Of a DNA stretch of 64,000 nt, positions 1 to 11,226 are shown piece by piece; within the stretch, counting starts at the first letter, position 1; every line of letters begins with the position of its first letter. The position numbers and the translations under genes were made by a program. This DNA comes from Zychaea mexicana (lineage: Eukaryota > Mucoromycota > Mucoromycetes > Mucorales > Lichtheimiaceae). The notes below the pieces were generated by a model that did no database searches, had not been told where the DNA came from, and saw only the letters and a program-made list of their open reading frames with translations. Where the stretch lies: the NCBI RefSeq assembly GCF_025766255.1, contig NW_026516667.1, forward strand, positions 372,001-436,000, written 5' to 3'.

Positions 1-1037
1 GGGCTATCTAAATGCAAATCGTGATGCCGAGTATCATCCTGCTCTGGTAGCTTTGTGTGCGCCATTTGTTTATGTCCTGGACAAAGAGTGGGACGCATAC
101 TATTGCTTCGAGCGATTGATGCAAGCTATGGGTAAGAAAAGAACTCGATGCATTAGGAAAAGGAGAAGGCTGTTGGGAGTTGGGGTGGTGATGGTGTGTG
201 TGTGTGTGTGTATGTGCGTGGGAGGAGGGGGGGAAGGCGAATCCTGTCTCTCATCCTTAATCGGTATACTTATCCTTGTGGTTTTGATTTGTAGACGAGT
301 ATTACGCCAGCAACACAATCAAAGAAAGCATGGCAAATTTCATGACCCTATTCCGTAATGTTCTGCCTGAACTGTACGTACAACTCTTGCAATCACATCC
401 TTTTGTTTGACCGCAAACAAGCTAACCCTGTTGGTGTATAATAGGTGTAATTATTTTGAAGAGGAGGAAGTGGACCTTAATGAGTGGGTTACTTCGTGGT
501 TGCAGCATTTGCTTTCGCGGGAAATGAAGTTTGAAGATATAGTGAGGCTATGGGGTATGTATCCAAACTTGTATATATTAGCATCTACTGTATGAGGTGA
601 GTAACTAAAAGAGGATCCTCTTTCCTGCATCCAACCAGACACGTACTTTGCAATGCCCGACTTTCTGGAGTTCCATCCGTTTGTATGTCTGGGTAAGCTT
701 AAGAAACGGACGATGATACTTGTATTTTGTATGTAACGGTACTCATTTATCAAACCTGATTATTCAGCGATTCTACGGAACGCCAGAGAGAACCTAGAGG
801 ATCTGGAACAGTCGGAGATCAGGACTATGCTGCTCCGCTTGCCTTACCTGGATATGCAACGGGTAAGTTACCGAGTAAAAAAGAAAGAGAATGGGGGTGT
901 GTACTCATCATCATGACCTGATCATTTTCCACTGACCCACATGTAACTTTCTATGCCATCAGACTTTGGCCGAAGCATACAACTTGCGTCACGAGAGCAT
1001 GGAACGACAGATATCCGAGGATGGGGACCTTTTATGA
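1..1037 (+). CDS. TBC-domain Rab GTPase-activating protein, 3' part only
   Basis: Only the C-terminal half of the gene lies in the window, so the catalytic Arg and Gln fingers of the TBC domain cannot be seen. Exons read as 2-131, 295-373, 445-554, 639-692, 768-862 and 963-1037 with GT-AG introns; each junction keeps the frame. The joined protein carries the late TBC signature: a WVTSWLQHLLSRE segment, then VRLWDTYF split by an intron inside the Asp codon, then FVCLAILRNARENLE and a final LLRLPYLDM helix, ending at TGA. TBC proteins accelerate GTP hydrolysis on Rab GTPases and so switch off membrane-trafficking steps. Which subfamily it belongs to I cannot tell from this part. The TBC assignment is firm; the 5' boundary is the window edge, not a gene start. 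Confidence 0.85.
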
Positions 1038-3513
1038 TCAGGCCTTTCTTTTCCATTTGACATCTCTTACAGACAACAGCAACACCTCCATCATTCACAA
1101 AGAAACCCCTTTACCCTCAATAACCGCACACACGATCCGACTATTACTACTACCACCACCACCACTACTGCTACTATTAACTCACGCTCGCACTCACCAC
1201 ACACACACATTACCACCAGCAATTGAAACTAACTTATCATTCAATAACCCATGCAACATAACGCACCATCATTTGGACCATTTCGTTTTATCCAGCACCC
1301 CCAGCCTCTATCTCTTACAACATTTGCATCTTCTACTTTACTTACTCACACAACACACATCTCCTCCCCCCCCACTCCTCTCTCAAGACTCACCACACCA
1401 TCCCCACCCCTCCCTCTACACAGCCTTTCTTTTTTCTTTCTCTCTCATGTGGTATTTTATGTACTGTGTATCTCCTCTCTTCCCTTCACTTATTGTTTTC
1501 CGCTTTTCAAAGTATAATCCATCTCTTGTGCATTCAACCGATCATGAGATAATGGGGACGGGAGTGTCACTTTATTTTATATCTGATCTAGCACGAAGCT
1601 TTGCATTGATTATACACACACATATGACAATGTATAACGGGTGCTACATACATCATCCTGGCGTGCGAATTGGACTCGCTCTCTCTCTCTCTCTTATTTC
1701 TCTCGGTTTCTCACCGTATACATTATGTATACACTAGATAGTATGTAGCCGATCGCAAAACTGGTATTTTTTTGCCCATGTTTGCGCACTAAAACCGTGC
1801 TCCTGTTTTGTCTGCCGATATAGTCTAGCTCGTATTGGAGGCATTGGAGCATTACAAAAAGAAACAACGCCTCTCTCTCTCTCTCTCCACAATAGAGCGC
1901 TGTTATTAGCATACTAACATTTGTTTGTTATTAACTCCTTGGTATCATGTACTAATTATTACTAACTTTTACTACTAGTACTAGGTGGGTATTAGAAAAC
2001 AGTCATCACAAGATGGGCCACTTGAACAGAATGATAAGAGTTGTATGCATGTAAGGTTTGCAATAGAGTAATCATGTAGTGGTAGCAGTAAGAATAACGA
2101 TCTTTGTATCATTGATAGTATATCTTGTACTGTATTCCAAATGCTAAAGCTTGATGTATGGCTATCTTGAATATATTATAGACTTTGGAGATGGTGAGTT
2201 TTTTTCTGCTGTGTATACGGGATGATTTGGCATGGCTGGAGCTAACTCTCATTTGGGTCCTTACTGCATTTTGTCGATGTATAGTAGCTGAAAAATAACC
2301 CATCATCGTAAGTTAAAAGACTCGGTCAAATCCCCACCCGCCTTCATTTAGGCGCCCATATTACATACGGTGACGCACTCCTTACAATGTTGGTCAACTG
2401 AATAATTAAATAAAGGCAAAAGCACCGTATCAGTTTGCAAATGTCGTATAAATACTAGTATGCTGCTTTAAGTCATGAGAAGGTAGTCTTTTGTATCTCG
2501 CTACACAACATAAAGGTGATAGCTGTAAAGGAGTATAATGGACTTAATGAAATGTGTCCAGGCTCGCACTTGCAGACTAATACCGTATAAGAAACCACAT
2601 TGTATGAAATTCGTATGAATAATGGCGCCTTTTCGTCTGTAAACGATATAACAAAAAGGTATCTTGATGGCCGTTCTCTAGCTATTAGCGCACACCAGAG
2701 CCGTGAACACGCATATATGTAGTAGCTTGTGTGCATTGTCAGACAGCTCCTTTATATCAATTGAATACTGGAAAGACGAAGATATTTCTTTTGACGTGCA
2801 TAAACTTTATAACCGGAAGAAGTTAGTATCTGTCATTTGAAGTAAGGCGAATTTAATATAAGTGAATCTTTGAAACCAATTAATTGATAGTTTGATCTCA
2901 TGATTTTGGACTCTATGTCGTCCATGGCAGCCGTTGAAGTTTGCAGCAAACTTAAAACCCATTGTCGCCATGACATCTTACGGACTAACAAGATAATCTG
3001 CAAAAAAACTAGGTGAGTCGCGGCCACACTACTTGTGATATCCAAGGATTTTGTAACCTAGTACTTTGTTGCCCTGAGTACGCTCATTTATACACAGAGC
3101 ACACATGAACAACGGAATGAACTCCAGGATCACAAATATGATTAGTGGAAGAGACTTGAAGAGTTTTACTACATGTTAAGATTGAAGGTAAAAGATTACT
3201 GCACAAAGAAGGAATAGCCAGTGTACGTCTGAGAGGAGGAGGGGGATGATGCAATTCCTATTCAGTTGTGTGGTATACAGTTTGTAAAGGTAAAAATAGT
3301 AAGGAGACATAGCATAATGAAAAAAGAATATAAAAAGACAATTGGCTGAGCCACTTTTGCTGGTCGAATAGGGCTCTTCTTGGTACGTAATGGTGCGTAA
3401 ATGAGGCGTGCTAGTTTTTCGTTGACGCTTCTTTCTAGTTGTTATTGGTCTATAGATAGCAATTTCATGTCAAGTTAGTATCAACCAATCAGATTTCCCT
3501 TCATCCTCTCCAT
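1038..3513. other. Intergenic between convergent TBC and synaptobrevin genes
   Basis: About 2.5 kb with no credible gene. It opens with a pyrimidine-rich and CA-rich stretch (about 1130-1440) that leaves long open frames of Pro, His, Thr and Ser only; these look compositional. Short CT runs lie near 1682-1694 and 1869-1887. I see no RNA gene. Confidence 0.6.
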
Positions 3514-4249
3514 TCATTTACTTGCCTGAGTGCCAACAATGGATCCTGTACAAATGGTAAAGCCAAGAAGAGAATTAAAGTCAAGTTAACTACCATGCTA
3601 TCTATTCCCCCTCCCTCCTTTGTCCAAATACCACTTTTTTGTTTGATATAGAGGAAAAGGACATACCAATGATAATGCCAAGAATAACCAAAATGGTCAC
3701 GGCAATGATAATTTTCCACTTGAGGTCCTTCCACCACATTCGCTTACGAACTTGATTTGCTCCTCGGCGGAAATGGCCAGCAGTTGCTTGTAAATCCTCT
3801 ACATATCAGAGATCATTTGGTTAGAGTACGTAAAAAAGAGATTAATTTACAGTGAGAGGCAGAGGAGGAGGGCAGGGGGGAGATTCGGCTTAATTATCAA
3901 TTCCATCTTCTCTCAGTTTCTCCGGGTGAACAACATAAAAAGAGTTACCAGTTTTGCCGCGCAGATCATCCATGCGTTCACCTCGTTGCATGGCCTTGTC
4001 AATGTTCTCTTGCATAATGGTTGTGACTTCATCGACTTGAGCCTGGACATGGGAAATCTTGTTGTTAGGAGCCGCCGCGTCCTGGCCGGTGCGCTGGCTG
4101 TTCGGGATATAGGGATCATAAGGCTCGGACCTGGTATATATGAAATCCCGTTAGTTAATAATCGCCAATGAATTGTGCCAAAGCAAACAGTGCGCGACCC
4201 CATCCAGTGTATTTTCTTTTTGGTATTCAAAGTAATGAACTACTAACAT
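3514..4249 (-). CDS. Synaptobrevin/VAMP-type v-SNARE (Snc1-like)
   Basis: R-SNARE of secretory vesicles that pairs with plasma-membrane or endosomal Q-SNAREs to drive fusion. Reading on the minus strand, exons are 4249-4248, 4130-3949, 3798-3667 and 3545-3514. The start codon is itself split: exon 1 gives AT, the intron opens GTTAGT, and the next exon supplies G followed by SEPYDPYIP. The protein is about 115 residues, the usual length for Snc1/VAMP2. Residues about 28-88 form the SNARE helix (QAQVDEVTTIMQENIDKAMQ, then RGERMDDLRGKTEDLQATAG), with Arg in the zero-layer position. The juxtamembrane RMWWKDLKWK leads into one C-terminal membrane segment (IIIAVTILVILGIIIG) and a short lumenal tail. 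Identity is clear. The split start codon is inferred from the splice pattern; it needs RNA support. Confidence 0.88.
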
Positions 4250-4655
4250 GGCTTAAAAGTGTGGAATGCAGCTGACAACTGACAAGAAGGAGAAACAAAA
4301 AAAAGAGAAAGTTAGCGGTGTTGAACCTCTGCGGCTCTTGGGGGTCTTTTATTCTTGTGTTACAGCCCGCCTCATCCATTTGAAAAAAGGTGACGCAAAA
4401 ACAAAACGTGACCGACTCACCTAACAGTATTATTGTCCTTTCTCTCTCTCTCTCTCTCTTTCTCTCTTTTTTTTTTCAAACCATACAACGAAAGCCCTAC
4501 GCCAAGGAGGTATAATCACAACACAGTGAATCATTCATAAGGATACTTTTTAGATCAAGAGAATTAAAAAGGAAGAAAGAAAAAGTACCCTCGCACGATC
4601 TATCTTTTATTACTGGTGAAACAACTTTTTTCCCTTTTGCAATCACCAAAATATC
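4250..4655. promoter_or_regulatory. Shared promoter region of divergent synaptobrevin and PCF11 genes
   Basis: A 406-bp spacer between two divergently transcribed genes, so it must hold both promoters and 5' leaders. It contains a CT tract at 4440-4467 followed by a T run. A donor-like GTGAGT on the minus strand near 4420 could mark a 5' leader intron of the synaptobrevin gene. No clear TATA box is visible on either side. Confidence 0.5.
4440..4467. repeat. CT microsatellite in divergent promoter
   Basis: Run of TC dinucleotides followed by Ts, in the divergent promoter between the synaptobrevin and PCF11 genes. Such pyrimidine tracts are common in fungal leaders. Confidence 0.8.
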
Positions 4656-7600
4656 ATGTCTATACAAAACAACGTCCCAATGGCTGGAATGAATCAATCA
4701 CTGGGTCAACGACAACCACAAGGATATGCGCAAGGACAAGGAGGACCTGAAGACGTTGAGACGGTGAGACGGAATTACCGCGAAGCCTTGTACGAGCTTA
4801 CGTTCAATAGCAAGCCAATCATCACCAACTTAACCATCATGGCCCAAGAGAATCAATACGCTGCCGGAGCGATTGTACGGGAGATTGAACAACAAATTAG
4901 ACATGTAAGTTGCAAAATGACCACTATTATAGACCTTTCTCTTTTATTATGTGCAATGGAGGTTTTTTTTCTTTGGAATGCAACAAAAAATCAAAAAAGA
5001 GTATTATTATCGTTTGTTTTTGGGGGCTGTTATATATTTCTCGCAGTTGTCTGCTGTTTTTTGGGGGAAAGAAGCGATCTCTCGCTCTTCCCCCTTGGAG
5101 GGACCTCATGACAGATATAATAAAGAAGATAGAAAAGAAGCAACACTCCAGAGCACCATTTTTCTTTATTCCATGGTCATCATCCCCCCTCTTTCCTCTC
5201 CCTCTCCCTTCTTCTTTACATAACCTTTCCACTATAACACTATAATTCACAAAACAAAAGAAAAAACAATACCCAGAGAAGAACTATTTTTTCTGCTAAT
5301 GGGGGCACGCGAAAGGGGATGGTTCTTGTTGCATTTTATGCCGCACATCCATGGTAAAAGATAATACGATGAGATGATATATTAATCGATGCCTGTTTAT
5401 ACATCTTCTCTCTTTCTTTCTTTTTCTACTCCAGAATGCATCCGGTCAAAAACTTCCTGTACTGTATTTAATTGACTCGATCTGTAAGAATGTGGGAGGT
5501 GTTTACATCGAGTACTTTGCACGCGACATTGCCTCCACTTTCCTGGATGCGTACACCGTCACCGATCCAAACACCCGTCGAAGCTTCGAACGCCTATTGC
5601 AAACCTGGAAGAGCGGGATGCCAAACGGTGCGCCTGTATTCTCTAGACAGATCATCGAATCCATCGAACGCCCGCTTAACTACATACGCTCAAGAAATCA
5701 AACACAACAGCAGCAGCATCAACAACAACAACAACGTCCACATCCGCATCAACAACATTATCCTCGTCCTCAACAACAGCATAACCATCAAGCACAGCAG
5801 TATCAGCAACCAAGATTCGCACAATCGCCCCAGCAACAAGCTGCGTCGCCACGCAACCAACAGATTCATGTCAATCCAAATTTCGTTCCCAAGGTAAGCA
5901 CATGGAAAAATTATTACTGCTCCATTCGACATGAGGACTCCCGTTCGTCCATTGTTAAACTGGGATTCCCTTATAGCGCGATCCAAGAGATCCGCGTAGT
6001 CGAAGCACGTACTCGCCTCAAGAACGTCAGTCGAGACCAATGCCTCCGGTATCGCAACCACCGGCTCCTACACAAGTAAGCTCTATTTGATTATTGAGAC
6101 CATTGACCCCTTTATTTCGGCTTTCTGTTGTGTTTGCACGTGTGAAACTCCCACTTGATGACATTGACAATGAAATTTTGCACTAGTCTCCATCGTTAGA
6201 GGCTCCTACCAACGACATTCTGTCAACTTTGCAGTCAATGTTACCTCCACCCTCCTCGTCGCAAGTCATGAATATTACTGCACCCGCCACTGCAGGCGCC
6301 AATAGTGACAAAGGAACATCAGATCCTGTTGCACAATTGGTTTCACAGGTAACACAGCTCCAAGATAGTCCTGGAGCTATTAAGGAAAAAAAAGGTCTAA
6401 TGTATACACATACTCGATTCAATAGATCCAATCCATCCTTCCTTCATTACCACCCGACCAGTCCGGCGCTATACAAGAATTTCTCAATCAAATACTCGGC
6501 AGCAACGCTGCCCTGAGCCAAGCCACGATCGGTAACATGCTTAACAACCTTCCATTCTCGATGCCACCTGTTAGCCCACCTGTCGTCGCCAGCACGCCTC
6601 CGGTGATAGCACCCCCTCCGGCACCGGCAACATCTATAGTAGGTAATATAACCCGATTAGCCCATTCACCACCGGTTTACAGAGCACCCGCACCACCTGT
6701 AACCACAGCACAACCACTACCAGTACCATCACCCGTACCACCACAGGCAGTAGCAGCACCGCAGCCACAGCCACCCGCTGCTCTACCGATAAACACAGCT
6801 GAGCTTTTACAAGGATTGACATCGATGGGTATCTTGAGCAGTGGCGGCAATTCTGCTACGCCACCACCAACGACAGCAGCAACAACTACTGGTAATAATA
6901 CCGCCAGTGATAATGCCGCTATGGGCTCCCGTGCTGCTGCTGCTGCTGCTTCTGCTACTGCTGCTGCCAGTGGTGGTTCTAGTGGTGCGGGTTTAATCTC
7001 TGACAAAGGTCCATCGGCTGCATTAAAAGAACTCGGTGCTTTCCGACTGGAAAGCAAAGATCTACAAATGTGTGTATTATCTAGAGAATCTTTTACTGCT
7101 ATTTCTACTAGTTTTATTTCAACTATTTCTATCACTACTATCACTGCTACTATAACTGCTGCTGCCTATGCTGATACATTTAGCTCATTGATTCATTTTT
7201 TTTCCTTTTCTTTCTTTTGTGTGATTGTTATAAAACCAAAAAACCAAACCCACCCCGCCCGCAAAAACAAAAAAAAAAGTGTACGTCCCGGCGCAGTTGA
7301 GTTGCTGTATTCGGGTCTGCCGCTACAGTGCAAGCAATGTGGTTTCCGATATCCAAAAACTCCCGAAGGCCAGAACAAGATGGATGCGCATTTGGACTCT
7401 CATTTCCGGCAGAACCGGCGTATGAAAGAACGTGTCAAGCGGGGATTGTCAAGATCATGGTTTGTCACTGAAGAAGAATGGATCAGTGGGTCAGGCGGTG
7501 AATTGACAAGCCATCAAGGTAATGCAATTTAAAAAACCAAGTGTGGAGTGTAGGATAGGGACGGAAGCTTTTATCTATCAAAGGAGAGAAGATTGATATA

Positions 7601-8199
7601 TGTGTGTATATGTATTTTCGTTTCACTTAGCACCGGCGTTCTTGACGGATAGTACTGCAAATGAAGTGAATATGGCATCGCCATCCGCCGGCGGAACAAC
7701 TGATACAGTGAATCCCGAAAGCCATATGGTCGTCATGCCCAATGATGAAAATAGAAAACCTTGTCCTATCTGTGGAGAGCGGTTCGTCGATTTCTGGAAT
7801 GACGATGAAGAGGAATGGATGTACAAAAATGCAGTGATGGTCGATGATACGGTAAGTTTTGTTGTCCTTCATTTTCGTGGCTTCTAAGATGTGATAAGAC
7901 AACTAGATCTAACCTTCTATACTGTAATTCGCGAATTAGATATACCACGCAACCTGCCATGCAGACGCTGTCAAGAGTGGAACATTGGTTGGTTCTGACG
8001 AGCCAGAAGATACTGAGATGGCAGAGTCTAGTCAGGGCATAAAGCGCAAGGCTGAAGATGAAGTAAGCTATTTATAGGCCCACTAATCCATGGAAATGAA
8101 GGCAGAGTTCTTTTTGGTACTTATTATCTTTCTTGACAATAGGACATGGTGAAAGAGGATGTAAAATCAGCTCGGATCGATGAAGAACAAAATCAGTAA
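4656..8199 (+). CDS. PCF11: Pcf11, cleavage and polyadenylation factor IA subunit
   Basis: Links RNA polymerase II to mRNA 3'-end cleavage and termination in the nucleus. Exons: 4656-4904, 5435-5893, 5977-6075, 6187-6348, 6462-7069, 7280-7518, 7631-7851, 7940-8062, 8143-8199, giving 738 residues. Residues about 25-150 are the CTD-interacting domain ([20 protein letters not shown], then [17 protein letters not shown]), which in the family binds Ser2-phosphorylated Pol II tail. A Gln/His/Pro-rich low-complexity linker follows (about 190-520). The C-terminal part has the two Pcf11 zinc modules: [18 protein letters not shown] with HLDSH near residue 545, and [13 protein letters not shown] followed by YHATCH near 650-690, which contact Clp1 and RNA 3'-end factors in the family. 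The 210-nt intron 7070-7279 has no stop in frame, so its exact use is less certain. The start follows a clean upstream leader. Confidence 0.93.
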
Positions 8200-8210
8200 C
8201 TATAGTGGTG

Positions 8211-8217
8211 AATACAA
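8211..8217 (+). terminator. Poly(A) signal-like AATAAA after PCF11
   Basis: CAATAAAG lies about 12 nt past the PCF11 stop codon. The position fits a fungal polyadenylation element, although it is closer to the stop than is usual. Confidence 0.4.
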
Positions 8218-8575
8218 TAAAGAAAAAGTTGGGATTCATAGCACCCCATCATCACAATCATTTTAATAGATAGATTGATTGTTCCTTCTATCCCTTTTCA
8301 CAATTTCTCCCATAATCATTTAAATATTGAGTATACCATACAGTATATATATTTAACCTTTATCTTTGTTATGTTTTCTCATTGTAAGCAATTGTTTCTC
8401 ATTACAATATTCCTGAATGTGTATATCAGCACATGGTAGATGCAGTAGCAGCGGTAGTGGATCAAGTCAGCCTTATCCATCGACATGTGATTGAAGCTTA
8501 AAGTGATATGTGCTATATGAGTTTCTATATGAAGATGATTCAGGCTTCTCAGTAAAGGAAGGATGCTGTGCATTT

Positions 8576-8794
8576 TCATATTTTCGAAGAGATGAATAAC
8601 GGAAGGTCCATGAATTTAACCTGTACGAGCATTACTAGTAACAAGTAGAAGCGAGCGATCACGGATGTAAACAGGATTGCGTGGACGGCCAAAGTTATAC
8701 CACCAAAACCCAAGCGGTTCATACCAAAGAAATCGTCACTGGGAGCTTGCAATATGCTACTTAAATACCTGGACATCGTGAAAGCAAAGTACAT
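8576..8794 (-). CDS. Hypothetical small membrane protein
   Basis: Not recognised. The 72-codon frame starts with Met-Tyr-Phe-Ala-Phe and has a helix-like hydrophobic stretch GFGGITLAVHAILFTSVIAR, then a second hydrophobic run FYLLLVMLVQ. The middle segment APSDDFFGMNRLGF looks like ordinary protein rather than composition noise. The same frame is open upstream for a short distance (VGEKGLFSSIMYFAF), so an earlier exon may be missing; I could not find a convincing one. It sits alone between two convergent genes. It may be a real micro-membrane protein, a gene remnant, or chance. Confidence 0.25.
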   Translation of the reverse strand: MYFAFTMSRYLSSILQAPSDDFFGMNRLGFGGITLAVHAILFTSVIARFYLLLVMLVQVKFMDLPLFISSKI

Positions 8795-9513
8795 AATAGA
8801 GCTAAATAATCCCTTTTCGCCAACCCGCAACTCTTTCTTCTAAGCCATTTTATACCGCTTAAAATATAAAATATCCTTTGTTGGTGGCATGGTGCCCAAC
8901 ATAGGAGATAGCAGTCATATATTTCGATCTGACAGAAGAAAACTACAAACTGACGTTGAACATGTGATATTGTATGGGATACAGTCCGATCATTGTCCGA
9001 TTGATGCTGATAAGACCACATTGTCGACAATTGTTTTACAGTATTTTCCAGACATTAGCAAGGAAGAGGATCACTGCAAGGCTGTTGACACATGTGAAAT
9101 GACAAAGCCTGTTTGATTTTTTTAGCTGACCATGTTTTACATGTAGTACTATGTTTGAGCATTAACCATTTTTCACACTCTGCACATTATATCAAAAGCT
9201 GTCGATGTGTAAAGCTAGCTATATAGTACATACGTCCATTAGAACCTATGCCCCTTTATGGTTCAGCATCATCATCATCATCTCAGCAGCACCAGCACCA
9301 GCACCAACAGTAGTAGTGGTGGATGAGCAACTTCACAAAGTAATTACACACTACACATCATTTTAACATAAAGAGAAATATGGTTTTATATTACAAGCGG
9401 AAAGAAGTAAATACAAGTGCAGTATATAAGATGAGAATGGTGGTCGGAAAGAAAGAGGTGATGTGATAGAGAGATAGAAGATGAGATGATGCGATATGGA
9501 TGGCGGAAGGATT

Positions 9514-11226
9514 TTACAGGTAAATGCGCCTTAAATCGGCGGGTGTGGTAATCTTTTGACATTGAGGGCAAAGCTTTTTGGAACCAAGCGTTTGAAGCCA
9601 ACATTGTTCACAGTGAACATGCCAACATACAATGGACGTGAGAGGTGTTTTGTAGGGCTCCAAACAAATTAGACAACGAGGTGCCGAGCGTGAGACGACT
9701 TCCAGTTGATGAATACGGGATTTTAGCGATTCAATGACCAACCGAGAGTGACCAGATCCTGGCACTTGATGTTGCTCACTAGACGACAGAATTGAGCGCT
9801 GCCAGCCTTCATCTGATACCGTTTCTTCAAATCCACTGCGTGGAGAATCCACACTACAACGCGATGTATTGTGTAAGAAATTAGCTATCACGTTTATATG
9901 TATATGCGAGGTCAATTCATATATACGTACGAAGGTGTCGTCTGCCGTGCACTGCTACCGGAGCCTCCACCGCCAGAAACCATTTCGCGTAATGCAGATA
10001 CGTCCTCGGTTTCGTCGGTGGCATAAATATCTCGCTCTGTGTATTGTGTCTGTCCATACTGGTCTGCATCATCATCTTCTACATCCAGGTCTTCGTCTAC
10101 ATCTTCGTCCTCTTCTCGTTTGCTCGTCGTGGCGAAACCTGCGCCACCGTAGCCTCCATCCATCATGGCTGTTGCTCGGACACGTGTCTGCCCTGCCCAT
10201 TCATACTCGTCCCATGAATTGCTGCCACTACCACCGCTTGGCTCTGTGACATCTGGCGTTGTAGCTGATGAGCCGGTGCTATTCATGTTGGCTAGGCAAC
10301 TGTCGATATGGAGATTAATTGCTTCCAAATCGCCATGAAGCGTTTCGTTGCAGATGAAGCATGTTTGAACATCGTCGCCACCTTCTAGTAATGCTGTTTT
10401 ATAAGAGAAAAATTTCAGCAAAAGGAATTTAACTATGGATTAACAGAAATCCCAGTAATAGATGTTGTTTACAATTATCCCACCTTGACTTAGTGCCAAT
10501 GAATGGTCGTCTTGTATTAGTGTGTCTGACGGATGCTGATCCTGACTACCGTCTATTCGTCGTAGAGCTTCTTTACGGTGGTTTCGATTTTTCTGGATTT
10601 TTTCCAAAGCTTCTTCGTATACTGAAAGGGTTTTCTTTCGCCCACTTGATCGCTCCATCTGTTGTCTAGCTACAACTGCGGCACCACGTCTCTTTCCTTT
10701 GCTAGATATGCATATAAGTTGTCAGTGAGAAAGACCCTAATTTCAAAAAATATAACTTTTGTGAAATAACCTTTTGTCCAAGGGATCTTCATATGCATCG
10801 GACTGGACTTTTTCAAGCCGTGACAATTCAAGTTTATAATGTTCGTCCCACTGTGCAGGATCGATTCGTACTTGGCATATGGGACACTTTGGTTGATCAC
10901 GTTTGGCTAGTGGAAATTACAATTATGCAGAGTGGCCCCCACACATCCACACAAGTCAGTCCAGTGTAGTTAATTTCGCCGGAAATTTCGTCAAGATCAA
11001 ATGTGTGTTACCTCGTTTGCCGTTGTTGTCAACGAGGAACTGAAGCTCCCTAGCAAGATTTTTTGACCGTTTCTTACTGCGTGGCAGGTCGAGCGATCTA
11101 GTGTGAGAATTGGGTATGTGGTGTGTCAGCGGGGGTTGTTGCGGTTTCTTTTTTAAATTCGGTCATTTTTTCTTTTTACTTTTCGACATGAGCGGCATCA
11201 GCGGATCCGCTGGTAGGTGAGGACAT
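9514..11226 (-). CDS. RNF220-like RING E3 ubiquitin ligase
   Basis: Exons on the minus strand: 11226-11180, 11097-11012, 10906-10771, 10701-10484, 10393-9931, 9853-9514; 429 residues. Three cysteine modules are visible. Near residue 51 is CPICQVRIDPAQWDEHYKLE, the RNF220 N-terminal signature, followed by EDPLDKR. Near 173-195 is TCFICNETLHGDLEAINLHI with a downstream DSC. The C-terminal RING (about 377-416) reads CLICLEPY, then CWHVHCEQCW and KKLCPQC, and the protein ends in DLRRIYL, the same ending as animal RNF220. A coiled-coil-like helix (LVIESLKSRIHQLEV) precedes the RING and an acidic Asp/Glu tract lies in the middle. Animal RNF220 ubiquitinates nuclear substrates; the fungal substrate is unknown. 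Family assignment is strong, function inferred. Confidence 0.88.

Larger units (their letters stand above)
8200..9513. other. Intergenic between convergent PCF11 and RNF220-like genes
   Basis: About 1.3 kb between the two stop codons. Apart from one small hypothetical membrane ORF on the minus strand (8576-8794, listed separately) and a CAT/CAGCAC simple repeat near 9266-9310, I see nothing. Confidence 0.5.

Noticed and set aside
1021..1737. Long + strand frame of 238 codons downstream of the TBC gene
   Set aside because: Composed of Thr/His/Ser/Pro/Leu from CA- and CT-rich DNA; it overlaps the end of the real TBC exon in another frame and has no motif.
4927..5250. Minus strand and + strand frames inside the first PCF11 intron
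   Set aside because: They arise from a T-rich/purine-rich intron sequence; the splice signals and the restored CID sequence show this is intronic.
7280..7300. Alternative PCF11 acceptor at CCCGGCGCAG (7296)
   Set aside because: It would remove the conserved RPGAVELLY lead-in to the first zinc module or shift frame; the AG at 7278-7279 keeps both.
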